A DNA stretch of 64,000 nucleotides from Anseranas semipalmata (lineage: Eukaryota; Chordata; Aves; Anseriformes; Anseranatidae). Position 1 is the first letter of the stretch; each line of letters begins with the position of its first letter. Location: contig VXAA01002999.1 in the NCBI GenBank assembly GCA_013399115.1, positions 248,001 through 312,000 on the forward strand. The letters run 5' to 3'. The translations under genes were made by a program, and so were the position numbers. This document shows positions 48,556 to 64,000 of this stretch, one piece after another. Below the pieces are notes generated by a model, which saw only the letters and a list, made by a program, of their open reading frames with translations, did no database searches and was not told where the DNA came from.

Positions 48556-51500
48556 GAACTATTTTAATTGAGTGCTCTGTATCTATATCAAATTATGCAG
48601 TCCATTTTGTTTTATGGAGTTAATATTAACATATGCAGTATAATAGACTTGTGTGAAACCTGAACAGTATGGAGCCTCTCAGCAGAGCACATTGTGGAGA
48701 AAATGGGGATCTCTTCAAAGATGCACACAGCCTTAGAGGCAGCCGAGTGGAGAGGTGACCGGTAGCCTACTTGAGACATTCCAGGAAACTGAGAATAAAA
48801 AGGACTTTTCCCCATCCAAAACTCAGTCAAGGAAGGGGTTGGAAAGAACTTATTCATGATCAGCTGTGAGCCTGCAAATACTACCCCAGGCTCCCAAGCC
48901 GAGCAGACAGTCCTTATGCTACCACTGAGCTTTTTTTCCTCCTGCAAGCTTCATTCCATTTAAATTCCCAGAAGATTTATTGCATTTTTCTTTTGAACAA
49001 TTGCTCTTTTATTTTGCCCCCCTGCTGAGGTCAGAGAGTTCACATAGTCCTGTGAAAGTGGCCTTTGATACAAACCAGCTGCAGCTCTATAGTTTTTCAC
49101 ATATTGTAGTGTTCAAACCTATCTCCCACTTTTTAGATGTATAACCCCTATCTGCAGTGCTTTCATTCTGTTAAATAGCGTCCTGTTTGTCCTCCAGGTT
49201 GCTCATATATCTCATCCCTCCTGCTGCTATCCAGACAGACTGATGGCTAACATTTTTCCCTCTCTTTGCCAAGTCCTGGCCCTGACTCCCTCTTCTGCCA
49301 TCTGGTACAACTCCATTGTTAATTTTGACGTTGTTCTCATCACACTGCTGAGTTTGGTGCTGCTTCAAATGTAGCACCAAACTAAACCAGTTTAGCAGAT
49401 GTCTCTCACCATCACTGTGTTCTGTTCGATAGTCTTACCCAAGCCTTCTCAGCTTCTCATATTGCTTGTGCAATCTGGCATTTTCGTAGCCACTACTGCA
49501 CAGTCATTTTTCTTCCAATGCACTGTGATATATTGTCGCCTGCCAGGCACAAGCTTTCTGTGCACCAGCCTGTCACTCTCCTATTGACCTGTTCTCTTCC
49601 ACTTGGAACAGTTAAGCAATTGTCTAGCTCTGCCATGAAGACATATGTTTTCCCCCTCCGTTTTGCATTTACTATAAACCTCTTGGTTTTCCCTTGTGTT
49701 GCTTTAGCTTCTTCTGTCTTCCCAGAGTGAAAGACTTCTGCTCAAATTGAGATTTGAAATGTTTTAAATCTGCTTGCTGTATGAATAAATTTGCTGTGTT
49801 CTGTAGCTTCCATCTCAATGTAAACTGCATGAAGCGTTTTGCAAAATTCTGCTTAAGCTTCTAAAGCCAGCCTGACTGTCCTGCCTTCCTGTGGCTGCCA
49901 AACTTTGCACTTACCTTCAGGATGACTGCCCCACTTCCATTTCTCTCTGAGCCAGCAGCACTACTTGGGATCATGACCACGGCCCCAGGGCTCTTGGTCC
50001 ATTGGCTTGGAATACTCCTTCATTTTCCATATGAATCATGAGCCAGCAGTGACTTTGTCCCCTGTCATATAAAGGATATGCCTAAATCACTTTAAAATCA
50101 AAACAAGTGCCTGGTTTTGGTCAAAAACATTTTTTGCCATCCATTTTATTCCACCACAAGAGCTGGTAGAACAGAATTGACTTGTGCGGCTCCATGGCTT
50201 TGTTAAAACTGCACATTCTCAGGGCTATTTCCCTCACCAGCAGAAGTACGGTGAAGTAGCCAAGAAGACATATATATTACAGCATATTCCCTTCCTTACA
50301 GTGCACAGTGACAAACAGCAGCCCAGCATAGCTTATATATTTCAGGTGCTTACTTTTGGCCTGGAAGTATGAGTTGCTCTAGACTGACTCTAGACAACCT
50401 ACTCATATTTAGAAATCTGCGAGATGCATGACTGCCTATAGACAGAAGAACCCCTGCCCATATGCTAGCTAAACCACAGCAGCTGTTCACTAGTGTGCTG
50501 ATAGACCACCACGGACGCGGCATGATTCAGGTCAGCTTAGCTTCTATTGAAGCTGCATTCCCTTGCACTTACCATGGTCTAAGGGTACACACAACTACCA
50601 CAGCTCTGTAGACATGGAGAAATGAGTGTCTCTGATCCCTCAGAATCCAAACCCTAATTTTAAATGTTTTCCCTTACAAAAATTATGTATGTCCCAACAA
50701 CAGTCCTGTGTTAAATTACAGTCTTTAACATTATCAGAATTCAAATAGGGATGCTAGAGTGCTTCTCTATGCAAACTTAAATAGCCAGCCCCTCCTCTTG
50801 ACAAGCTTTTTCCTCCTGCTACTTCTAGTCTTGAGTGAAATTTGGGAATATTTTTATATTCTAATACAGATCCTCTGCTGGCCTGAGTCACTCAAAGCTG
50901 AATGCTTGACAGTCTCTTTTTTTCTCCTTTTTCTTTCTTTTTTGTTTGTTTGTTTCTCATTAGTGATCCTCTCCTTATTGGAAAGTGCATTTATGGTGCT
51001 GAAATTTATTTTCCCTTCAGTAGTAATAATAATAAAAAAAAAAAAAAAAAACACCAAAATAATACAAAGAATTGGTTCTGGTTTGATGACGTTGTCTCTG
51101 CCAGATATACTGGCCCGTCAAAAAGCCATCCCTAGACAGCCAACATAAGTAGCCTGTCCTGCTCTTCTCTGGTAAAGTCTATTTTCCCAACAGAGTGCAA
51201 TTTCCACAGAGAGAATATACAGAAACATGAAAGCCAACATACAGAACATTTTCAAACAAATTTGTCTGGCCACTCCTTCTTGAACTAAAATCTCACTGCC
51301 AAATCATATTCTACCACTTACAGTGCCTGGTCATATGGATGAATCCTAGTTATGGCAATAAAATACATGGACATATGAATAAGCAACATTATTCTTCACA
51401 CAAACACCACCAAATGTACATGGTTTACTCCTTTGCCAGGCAGAAACTGAAAACTACAGTCATTTAAACTTTCTAGCTTCTGTCCGTAAAAATATATTAA

Positions 51501-53939
51501 TAATAAAAGGGGGAAAAAAAAAAAAAAAGTATTCAAATGAGAAAATGGAAGGGCAAGATGATACCTGACAGGAGTTAAAATGTTATTTCAGAGTCTGAGC
51601 CAAGCCACTTATTTTAGGGAAGAAGTCAAATTTTCATTAAATCCATCTCAGATTTGGTTGTTCAGCTATAAGGGCTGGGATACAATGCTTGTAAGATCGA
51701 TACAATTTCAAAAGACTTTGCTGAACTATTGTAGTGCAAGTGTAACCCTAGCAATGTTGCCAAAAAACTGGAAGAGATATAAATGAATTTGTCTGTAATT
51801 AGTGTGTTAGGCACCTCCAAAGGCACAGTGGGATATGAACATATACGCTTTCTGTGAACGCGGAAGCCAGATGTCTGGGTTACAAAAGAGAGCATTTGAC
51901 ATTTCTCAGCATTTATCATGGGTACTTTTGTTTTAGGGCAACCATTTTGCTGGGCCAAGGAGCCTATGAATATTGAAAGGCTTACAACCTGCCAGTAAGG
52001 CTTTGATGTGCAAGAATGCTTCTTTAATTTTAGCAATAAAGAACATGAATTCTGCTTCTAGAGTTCTGCTTAAGTGAACCTGTAACCTCTTGTAATAATT
52101 TAAAGATGTCTGAGCAAAGTTAGCATTGGAAAAAGTAACAAATATTAATTAAACTTTCATCTTACCTCAACCCAACAGGCAGCATCTAGATTGTGAGGAA
52201 ATTCACAATTGTGATTCACAGACAGAAAAATTTCTAATTCAGGGTCAGAAATGGATACCAAAGTCCCATGTAGCAAATTAAAGAATGAAAGTTGTATCTG
52301 GGTAGCAAGCATCCTTTTAATTAGAAATATTCCTTCTGTGAATGGGGAAAGGTTTCCTATTTACCCATTAAGCATGAGATCAAAAATACTGTATAGAGCA
52401 AAGCAATTTAACAGAAGGCACAACACAAGAAAGGGAGGGATATAAAACTACTCAGTGTGATATAGAGCAGGAATGCATCTTTGCACTGGACTGTTCTGGA
52501 GGATTTCACCCTGGTCAGCAGCTCCAACTGCCAAGCCCAGCCATGTCCGGTCCCTTTCTAGGAGGCAACCGTTGGGATCAACTTTCGACTCTACTCAGTG
52601 TTGTAACAAAAGCACTTCTAACAGATAATCACTACAGCTGCATTGATGCTGCTCTCTTGAAACTCCTCTTGTGCTGCCCACAAAACCACAACCTGAGTTT
52701 TCCCAGCCTGTTTTCTGCCAAACTCTTCAGTAATCTGAAAGCAGCCCACTTTATACAGGGAATACAGAAGGCATACAGAATACAGAAGCCGCAGCCCTCT
52801 TATTCTCCAGCATGCTCCTACATGGCAGCTGGATACCATAACTTGTGGATAGATGCTGATAAACCCGTCCTGTTTTCACCAAATACAGCCTAATTTGCAT
52901 TGCTGTGTCTTTATGTGCGCATAACCTACCTCTTCAAAACCCGAGTCACAAGCAGAGGCACGTTATGAAATGGCAAACCAGATGTGCTACCACCTTTGAG
53001 CAGTCAACTTCAGGGAACAGCATAGCTCTGGGAGACATCTTATATAATCTTTTTCAGGTGGAAAGACAGAAAGCTACCCACAGGTGAAACATCTTCATAA
53101 AAATCACTAATTGAAGGAGTCAGCTGGAGTAAAAATGGCCTTAGGTTACAATGGGGTTGTGAGTCACTATGGTATGATCAAGATGAGAATCTTTTGGACA
53201 GTGAAGGATGGCAGGGCATGAAGGAGAGATTGCTCCTGAGTTAGGCATCGTACTTTTCAAGAGGCCCTCAACACAAACAACATTTTGCAGTCCATGGCAA
53301 CATACAGTCATGCTTTCTGAGTGAACACATCATCCACCAAAGAAAGAAAGAGGATAGGAAGTATCAGCTAATCTCTGACTTTAAGGATATCTCTGGAGAG
53401 GACAGTGTCAAAATATCCCACATGACAAGGGTCCTCTTCTCACATGGGACCCCACTCATTTTTTCAGGACAAAAAGTGCCTATAGATCTAGTCTTTGAGT
53501 GGCACGGACCTGGTGCTTAAGAAAGGACGAGCAACACTGAAAACTGGTTAAAACGTCTAAACAGCTACTCTGAAACTGGCACTTAAGAATGTCTTGTCTA
53601 CTGACCAGTAATGCTGGCTTAAGGAAACTGTAGCTGGAAAGCAGTAAAACAAACTGTTGATTCTGCTGTATGTTTTTTATGAGACCTTTGTGTCAAGACT
53701 GCTAAAGGTCTTTGCTACAGTACTGTCAGAAATGATTTTTTACCTGGTCAGTTTAGGAACAGGAAAAATTTCCTAAGCAACCTTGTTGTGCTTGACTCAA
53801 TGCCCCCAAGTGCATGAGACACATCCTTAGCAAAGTCAAAAGTTAAACAGAAGACCAAGATTTCATATGGTATCAATATTCAGCACACCTTCAACTATAC
53901 CCTTGGGGGACTTTCCATTTGCTGACAGCTTAATTTGTG

Positions 53940-53964
53940 TAAAATAAATAAATAAATAAATAAA
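53940..53964 (+). repeat. (TAAA)n microsatellite
   Basis: About six tandem AAAT/TAAA units, read directly. Confidence 0.9.
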
Positions 53965-54231
53965 GCAGTATTTTCTCTCAGCATCATCTCTTAGATCAAC
54001 AGGATTATACAGCTCAGCCTGTGGGCTTGGAGTGCTAAGCGTCACTGCTGAACACAGACTACTTCGGGTCAGATGGGTACTCAACAAAAAGACAAAAATG
54101 AGGTGAAAACAGCAAAAGGTAGCCTAGATATAAAATGGAAAAAAGAGAAAATATGCATAGTTGATGACATACATGGTAGTGATCTGGGGGAAAAATGTAG
54201 TGCACTTCCATCCCAACATTATTCTCCAGAT

Positions 54232-54290
54232 TTATATATATATATATATATATTTATTATTTTTATATTATATATTTTATATGTATAAGT
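54232..54290 (+). repeat. (TA)n repeat with AT-rich tail
   Basis: About ten TA dinucleotides followed by irregular TATT/TTAT sequence to about 54290. Confidence 0.9.
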
Positions 54291-57200
54291 CAATCCTGTT
54301 GAGTAACTGAGGTGACAAAAAATTGCCATTTTGCTGGACAAAGTGTGGACAAGGGAAGAATACTGGAAAGGACCAACAGTTCATTTCAGCCACAGTAAGA
54401 GAACAAGGAAGAGATGAGTTATGCTGATATATAGGCTAAAGAAAGAAAATCCTGGTTAGAAAAGGAGATTTTGAACCAGAGGAGAGGAGATGAACTACTA
54501 GGGGAGGTCCACCCCAAGGTGGAAAGAACTGGGAAGCCCAGTCCAGTGGTTGCTGAAGAAGGCATTACAAACACATGAGAAAGCCCAGGAGGACAGACCT
54601 GTAAGAAATGACAATCTGAAGAAAATCTATATATTTTTTTAAACTGTTGATTTAAAAACAGCATATAATCCCATACAGTTGACACTGCTGGTATCGAGTA
54701 AACAACCAGACTAAGCACAACAAGCCCCCCATCGTCACTAGGGGACCCCAAAGTCCTCTCACTTTAGTGAATGTTGCTTCTGTTTTCAACTAGTGAAAAA
54801 CACAGCCGGATTGAAAGAGTTCCTTTGCAAATACTACCATTATTTTAAATCCTCTGGGAAATTCTTTTTGTGCTCAAATAAATACTGAATAATAACATTT
54901 TGCACTGATTCTATAAGAAATAGTAAAGGAAAAGCGGGGTAGCTCTAACTCAAGAAGGTAGTTTTTCTCACAACATCAGAGAAGAGCTATTGCTGCAAAA
55001 GGGATTTTTAAAGTTATTGTAGCAACAAAAACTACTTCTCTATAACATTCAAACCCTTCTGCTTTACTATGAAAGATAATACCACACAAATACAATTTAA
55101 TCCAAGCATCTGAACCGCTTTCTGTAACATATGTATGACCTTTCCATTTTTATACACACAAAATCTGGTAAACAGAGATTATATAAAGAAAAATCTTTGG
55201 AGCTTTACAGCATGAGTGTAGCAGAGACTAGGGTGTTGTTTTTTTTTCTTTAAGTAATCCCAACATATACAGCCAGTGGAGTCTAATAATTAGGAAAAAG
55301 CTGACTTCTAACTTCTGTTAGGAAAAAAACAAAAAAAATCATGTTAAAAGATTCCCTGACTTCTTTGACTTTATTTTGTGCTGAATATCTTTAAATGCTT
55401 ATGATTTCAAAAGCTCTGTATCACAAATCACAAAAGAAATGAAATTTCTGCTTTATTTTTTTTCATACTGCCACTATGTTTGTTCTTGACAGACCTGTCT
55501 GCCCAAAGAACAAGAATAAAGAAGTTAAGGAGGAACAGAAATAGAAATCTCTGCTAGGATTAGGAGTAAAAACAAAATCTCAGAAGTATTTAGAACAAAA
55601 TTATCACAGCCAAACTGTTGGATTCCCATCTCCCTGGGGGACAGACACCAAGGAGAAACAGAGTGTCCAAAAGTTGATGCCAGGACCAGAAAACACAAGT
55701 TATAGAGCAGTAAACAGAGGAGATTGGTGAGAAAAGACCTGTATTCACATCTGGAAAAGTGTGATGAGTTAGGTCCTGACAACCACTTGGAAGATGATCC
55801 TGAAGAGCACTAGCTATCTTGTGAAGGCAGGCTGGCAAGGTTTAAAGTGCACTGTTTATTTCTCTAAGCAGGTAGATAAGCCTTAGAACACAGGAACATC
55901 TAAATGCATTTCTAAATGAAATGTCCTGCAATATAAAAGTAATTGAAGTAATAATCTTGTGGTCATTTAAATAGCTATCATCTGTATTTCTTGCATGCAA
56001 TTAAAACCAACCAAGTAATGTTGATTATCTGGCTGCAAGATGAAATGCTGAAAGGACTGGAACATGGAGAGGCACAGTGCAATTCCTATTGCACAAGGGG
56101 GACTGTGCACAGGAGCACTCCTCTAGCGCAGGCCACTGGAAAAAATCTGGTGCTGAGGTGGTAGTAGATGACATCGTGTACAGGCAAGAGTGGGCAAAAT
56201 GGAGGCCATTAAGGTAGGGAAGTATCTGCTCTACCAAGTTAACCCATTAACCTTGCAATTTTGACATCATAACTGTTCTCACAGAGCAGCATTTTCTAAG
56301 AACTTCCTAGCTTACTTTTAAAAGAAAAAGTCTAAAGCCAAGTGATTCTGCATAAATAGTGAAAATCTCATAAACAATTGGAAACAGACATGCAGGACAG
56401 CCACCAGCAAGGGGCACAACACAAAGTCCCATGGCTACCTGTGAGGGAGGCATGAGGGAGGCAGGAATGGGTCCCTGAAGTCTCGTGTGGTGGCTTGCTA
56501 AGGAGAAACTCCACCCAGTCCTTCCTGGCTTTCTTCAAGGAGCTGGAGAAGCTACCACCATATTCCATGTCTGTGGGCAGTAAGGCACAGGATGAGCTTT
56601 GCACGATGAGTCAATGTGCTGGCTTAACAGAGTATGGGATGAGATGGGAGCACTGGCCCATCTATTGGTACGAGCCTGTGTGGCTGCGTGGCTATTTGCA
56701 GGGCTCGCTTTGGTCCATCCACTACGACTGCTCTGAGAGGCTACAAGTGTCCCCATGGGCCTTGCAGGGTGTCGAACCAGGCTGGAAGGAAGCGTCACTC
56801 AGTCCAAAGCCCAGCAGGTATACGCAGTTTCTTCACTGCATAAAATTGTGCTCATCTGCTAAGGCCACAGAACCATTGTATGACAAATGCGGCCAACCTC
56901 AGTGCTTGGATACAAGGGCTGTGCCTTGTGTGCGCAGCTGCCTTGTGTACAGAGCGTACCACCAGCATCACCAGGTGCCCTGGTCTCCTCGCAGCGTTCA
57001 CCAGGTAGCTCTGAGCAAATGGGATCATGTATATACATCATTTATCAGATACATGTCTCTTTGGAAATGGGGTATTATGCGGTGCTCCCTGCTCTCACAG
57101 CATTGCCACCTGGCAAGTAAAGGCAGGGTTTGCTCAGATTAGTTCTCTTTGCGCAGACCAGGAATGTCCGGCAGACCCACTTCACACTGAACAACTGCGA

Positions 57201-57519
57201 GGGCTGTGGCCAGAAATGGAAGCCTCTGAAGGGGCTCCACCTGGTATTGTGAAAGACGCGAGTTCTGCTCACTACAGGCATTCAAGCCTGAACTCCTCTG
57301 CGGCTTTGCTGACTTCCAGAGCAAACCCCTGAAGACAGAGGATTACACAGGGGTGCTGACAGCAGAAGCAACCTTTCAGTTTGCTGCTCATTAGCCCAGA
57401 GTAGAAAAGCTGAAGTACTGCTCCATCCCTCCTTCTCCTGGTCAAATTCCTACCCTCTGCTGTATAGCCCGTGTATTTCTCAGCTACAAACAATGATTCT
57501 TTTTGGAACTAAGACGTGA

Positions 57520-57870
57520 TGCTCCCCCTCGCCCGGCTCGCCTGTCAGCATGATGCAGTCGTCTCCGAGGTCTGCCGAGGAGCGTGGTAGCTCAGCGGCC
57601 GTCCCCGCTGCCTGGCTCCTGCCGAGTTTTTCCTGCCTCATCACACTGGGAGCAGAGTACAGCGAGTCCTGCAGCCTGCAGGTGTCTCCCAGCAGAGGAA
57701 GCTGCGGAGCCCCTGGGGATCATGTGTGGTACCCGAGCAGATGTTGACTTGCTCTTGGTGCTCTTCGCGAGACAGAGCCTCTCTGATCCTGTCAGCGCGC
57801 TGAAGAACACCGACTACCAGAGGACGGCCGCACTCCCGTGCCTGCAGCTGCTCCTTTAACATACAAAGGC
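57520..57870 (+). promoter_or_regulatory. GSG1L: Probable promoter/CpG-rich 5' region of the GSG1L-like gene
   Basis: A CpG-dense block (CCCTCGCCCGGCTCGCC, TCGTCTCCGAGG, AGCGGCCGTCCCCGC) stands out against AT-rich surroundings and lies a few hundred bases upstream of the coding start at 58081. This fits a CpG-type promoter. The transcription start cannot be placed from sequence alone. Confidence 0.4.
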
Positions 57871-57892
57871 AGGATTTCAAGTGAGGAGAAGA

Positions 57893-57982
57893 ATGGGAGT
57901 CTGGCTGCAGCGTTTCCTTCACGGCTACAACAACAGATTGGAGGAAGCTGAGAGTTTTGGTGCCTGGAAAACTGGATTCTGA
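57893..57982 (+). other. Upstream ORF in the GSG1L-like 5' region
   Basis: An ATG at 57893 opens a 29-codon frame (beginning MGVWLQRFLHGYNN) that stops with TGA at 57980-57982, about 100 bases before the main start. It could affect translation only if this segment is in the mature mRNA. An acceptor-like CTTCTTCTCTCAG ending at 58052 leaves open that the 5' UTR is spliced and this segment is intronic. Confidence 0.3.
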
Positions 57983-57999
57983 ATCGTGAGAGGCTTTGA

Positions 58000-61339
<3,340 letters not shown>

Positions 61340-62720
61340 GGGAGAAGCACCTAGTGAATATTTAATTAAAAAGCGAGAGGAATTGGGAATTCTTATTGGA
61401 TTATGAGAAATGTAATATAATTAGCATGACTGAAACCTGGCGGGTTTATTCACATGACTGAAATGTAAAAATTGCTAGTTACAAATTGTTTAGGAAGGAA
61501 AGAATGAGTAAAAGGAATTGAGGAGGTAGAGCTCTATATTGAAGATACAATTTCCAGTGATAGAGGAACTGAACTCAGGGGGGCCTGGATAATTTCCATC
61601 TGAGAATGTTGAAATAATTGGCACATGAAAATGCAGTTTTAGTAGCAAGAATCTTTAACGAATCTGCATATTTCTGTACTCAAAGAAGAAGACTGGAAAA
61701 AATGATACAGGCCACTTGACCCAACAACGTTAGGACAGGTTTCAGGGAAAGTGGTCAGTACAGGGCAACAAATGGGTTTTATCAAAGGTAGGGTTTTATC
61801 AAAGGTAGAACTTTTAACAAGATGAATAGCTTCTTAGACAAGGATAATGCATTAGACCCAGTCTCTATGGATTTGCATAAAGCATTTGATGGAATGTCCC
61901 ACTGAAAATTCTTTACAGAACTACAGACAGCAGAGAGAATGGTAACAGCATGGTGATAGATACAGACATACTTCCTCAGTGGAGAATGCTAAATAGCCAG
62001 AGCCTCTTCAGAGAGGAAAGAAGGCACAAGGTACAGAGAACTATAACATTGATGGGGATCAACAAGGAATGACAGAGTTCAGACAAGAAATATCATTGAC
62101 TGCTTCCACGATTTATGAACAAGAGGGCATAACAGACAAAAAGAAATATTCCTTCCTAAAGACTTCCCTGCCATGGAATGTTGTGAAGGCCAACACTGGG
62201 GATTGCATGGATCCAAGAAGGAAATATCCATTCCTCATACAATGATTTGAGAGCAGCCTCTGGCCAGGAAGTCCCCAGACTAATGATGCAATACTGATAT
62301 CACAGGTGGAGTACATGGGCAGAATCACTCTATACCCACCCTTTTGCTCTTCCCTAAATATCTGTTATTGAATGATGATTCAAAGATACTGAAGTAGGTA
62401 GAAACTTTGCTTGAAACTGTGGTGCAGATTTTACCTTGTATTATTTATTTTGATAGGGCTAAATAGAGAGGCTGTAAAATGATTAAAGAACAGTCTTACT
62501 GTGGAGGAGGCTGTGCCAAGTAATATAAAAACAGAAGTGATCACAATGGAAACCAGATATATCTAGTGGTCCTCAGATTTGGCCTTGGGACTGATTCTGT
62601 TATTGCTGAGCTTAACAATCTACGAAAAAGAACTAGGGACACAATTCATGTCATCTAATTTCTTAAAAAAAAAAAAAGAAAGAAAAAAAAAGAAAAAAGC
62701 AGTGTGAATCCCTCAGCAAA
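61340..62720 (+). mobile_element. Decayed CR1 LINE: endonuclease and reverse-transcriptase region
   Basis: Pieces of a non-LTR retrotransposon ORF appear in order on the plus strand. An endonuclease-like TETWRVYSHD is encoded at 61429-61458. The phrase AATTGTTTAGGAAGG and a degenerate KGGG/ALY-type stretch follow. At 61867-61890 MDLHKAFD corresponds to the reverse-transcriptase motif LDLxKAFD. Near 62568 a frameshifted GPQ...LG segment corresponds to the PQGSxLGP motif. Many stops and indels show it is long dead. The overall order and spacing match old CR1 elements shared with reptiles. It lies in intron 1 of the GSG1L-like gene. Confidence 0.65.
61774..61807 (+). repeat. 17-bp perfect tandem duplication
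   Basis: GGGTTTTATCAAAGGTA occurs twice in direct succession within the CR1 relic, a small duplication after insertion. Confidence 0.95.
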
Positions 62721-63560
62721 CCTGTGGTCATTAGCAAATTCAGATATCTGTGCCTAAACTGATCAACATCATTGTTACAGTCAGTAGAGAGTAATGAGTA
62801 CGTCTTGGGGAACTTAAATTCCTCCTGATATGAGATGAACAAAGCCCTGTGATTACTTGTTCTCCTCATTGGCCAAAAAAGGAATCTGACCAAGAAGCTG
62901 CCATTTCTAGCACAGGAATCTTAATTTGAAGAGAACAATCCTACTTTAAATGTGCTCCTTACATATGCTGTGACACAATGTCTGGAAACATTGGCATTAC
63001 AGAGGAGAGATTTATCTCCATAACTAAAAATGTGAGCTGGTATGACAGAAGAGTAAGAATAATATTGAAATAATGAAAATAAAAAGAAATTTAAAAGCGC
63101 CAACCACTAAGGCATAAAATTCTGCGAGGTCACGGGTACTTATCAATGGTAGGCAAAAGAAAAGAAACAAGCTGTGGGTCAGTATTTGACTATGAGGTGA
63201 CTGCAAGCTGCCAAAGTGCTGCGATATAAAGGAAAAGTTGTTTTTTTGTTTTTTTATGGAAGAATCATCACCACTGTGCATTTTGTTAACACCATCATGC
63301 ATAGGTAGGGTAAGAAAAAGGAAATGTTTGAAATAGATGCACAGTGGGACTTCTAAGGTAGTTAAGGAAAAGAGAATCTCCTTCAAGGAAAGAGAAGAAA
63401 AACTGGTCTTCTTTAGTATAACAAACTAAAGATCAAGAGGGGAGGTGATGATTCTATGTGCGTATATATACACACACACATACATATTTAAATATGAAGA
63501 AAAGAATATGACTTAAGTAATTTGTCATTGAGAAAAAAAAAAAAAAAAGAAAATCCAACG
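62721..63560 (+). other. GSG1L-like intron 1, between CR1 pieces
   Basis: AT-rich sequence with A/G-rich low-complexity runs nearby (62665-62700, 63533-63550) and a mixed TATA/CACA run at 63463-63486. It may include unrecognisable CR1 sequence or a later insertion; I see no gene. Confidence 0.5.
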
Positions 63561-63975
63561 AATGGTTCCCAGAAAGTGAGTCTCTGGAATTCACCTCCAC
63601 AGAGGGCAGTGTGAGCAAAGGAAATCAACGGGCTGAAATTGATACTTTTTAAATTCACAGAAAGAGCTGTATGACGAAAGAGGAATATTTCTGGCGTGAG
63701 GAAGCTTGGCGTGGATTCTGCATAACTGATTTGTTGGTATCTTAAGGAGGTCTGAAAGCAGCCATCTTGGTTTGACTGTCTTTTGTCACACCATGTTTAT
63801 ATTACATTAAACTACATTGCATCCATGCTTCAGGGTTTCCACTGGTCACTGACGGGAGCCAAGAAAAAATAGTTGCTGGCTTGATGCATGTCATGTTTTC
63901 TGGAGGGTTTTATGCCTTCTCTAAAGCATCAGAAATTGGCTACAGCTGGAGACTATGCAAGGAGTGTGCTTTGCT
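63561..63975 (+). mobile_element. CR1 LINE 3' region, decayed
   Basis: TCTCTGGAATTCACCTCCACAG (63580-63601) resembles the conserved end of the CR1 ORF2 region. From about 63900, ATGCCTTCTCTAAAGCATC, AGAAATTGGC and TACAGCTGGAGAC match the 3' UTR pattern seen in old CR1 copies of reptiles and birds (TTCCTCTGAAGCATC...TGGCCAC...GGAGAC). Orientation and order agree with the piece starting at 61340, so both are probably one element of about 2.6 kb. Confidence 0.55.
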
Positions 63976-64000
63976 GCTGTCCACATTATTACAGCTTCTC

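Larger units (their letters stand above)
48556..57519. other. Intergenic sequence between IL20RB and the GSG1L-like gene
   Basis: About 9 kb without a supported gene. It holds an A run near 51034-51051 and another near 51513-51528, a (TAAA)n run, a TA repeat, and a moderately GC-rich section from 56400 to 57500. The longest open frame, about 56495-57142 on the plus strand (191 codons from its first ATG), matches nothing I recognise. No RNA genes were seen. Confidence 0.5.

Noticed and set aside
52543..52893. A 116-codon plus-strand frame starting MSGPFLGGN
   Set aside because: No recognisable domain, no promoter or splice context; single-exon genes of this kind are not expected here.
57550..57859. 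Overlapping open frames in the CpG-rich block upstream of the GSG1L-like gene
   Set aside because: High GC removes stop codons on both strands; the block is better explained as promoter/5' UTR.

Overview
This is vertebrate nuclear DNA, almost certainly from a bird. It is AT-rich, genes are split by GT-AG introns, and the recognisable interspersed repeats are CR1-type LINE pieces and avian ERV LTRs. One LTR family present, whose left end begins TGTCCTGGTTTTGGC, is one I associate with Neoaves. No bacterial-style gene organisation is present, and nearly all of the short open frames are chance.

Layout. Bases 1-32,900 are a gene-poor, AT-rich stretch. It contains an ERVL-like solo LTR that forms a local GC island (about 3830-4270), a younger retroviral LTR with primer-binding site and part of its leader (about 20499-21300), a second fragment of the first LTR family (about 24906-25012), a CR1 tip (30843-30885), simple repeats and a 4-base assembly gap (18715-18718). 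A few exon-like segments with good splice signals occur here, but I could not assign any of them to a known protein. Bases 32,983-43,294 carry a complete seven-exon IL20RB gene on the + strand. All six introns are GT-AG, the phases are consistent throughout, and the product is 307 residues. It is the beta chain of the IL-19/IL-20/IL-24 receptor. Bases 43,295-57,500 are intergenic, with a GC-rich patch holding a CTCF-like site and a 16-bp tandem repeat (about 44700-44790) and two oppositely oriented CR1 3' pieces (48175-48555). From 58,081 the first coding exon of a GSG1L-type gene begins on the + strand. It encodes 100 residues of a claudin-fold membrane protein and ends at a consensus donor at 58,381/58,382. 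The remaining exons lie beyond the right edge. Its first intron holds a long, decayed CR1 element (about 61340-63975).

The two genes are functionally unrelated: one is a class II cytokine receptor chain of epithelial immunity, the other belongs to a family of AMPA-receptor auxiliary proteins. Their adjacency matters mainly for synteny. As I recall it, human IL20RB lies on 3q22 and human GSG1L on 16p, so the GSG1L-type gene here may be a distinct paralogue. I found no clearly novel molecular system. The items most worth checking are the identity of this GSG1L-like locus, the isolated ERV LTR-leader remnant, the CTCF-like site between the genes, and the unassigned exon-like segments on the minus strand.
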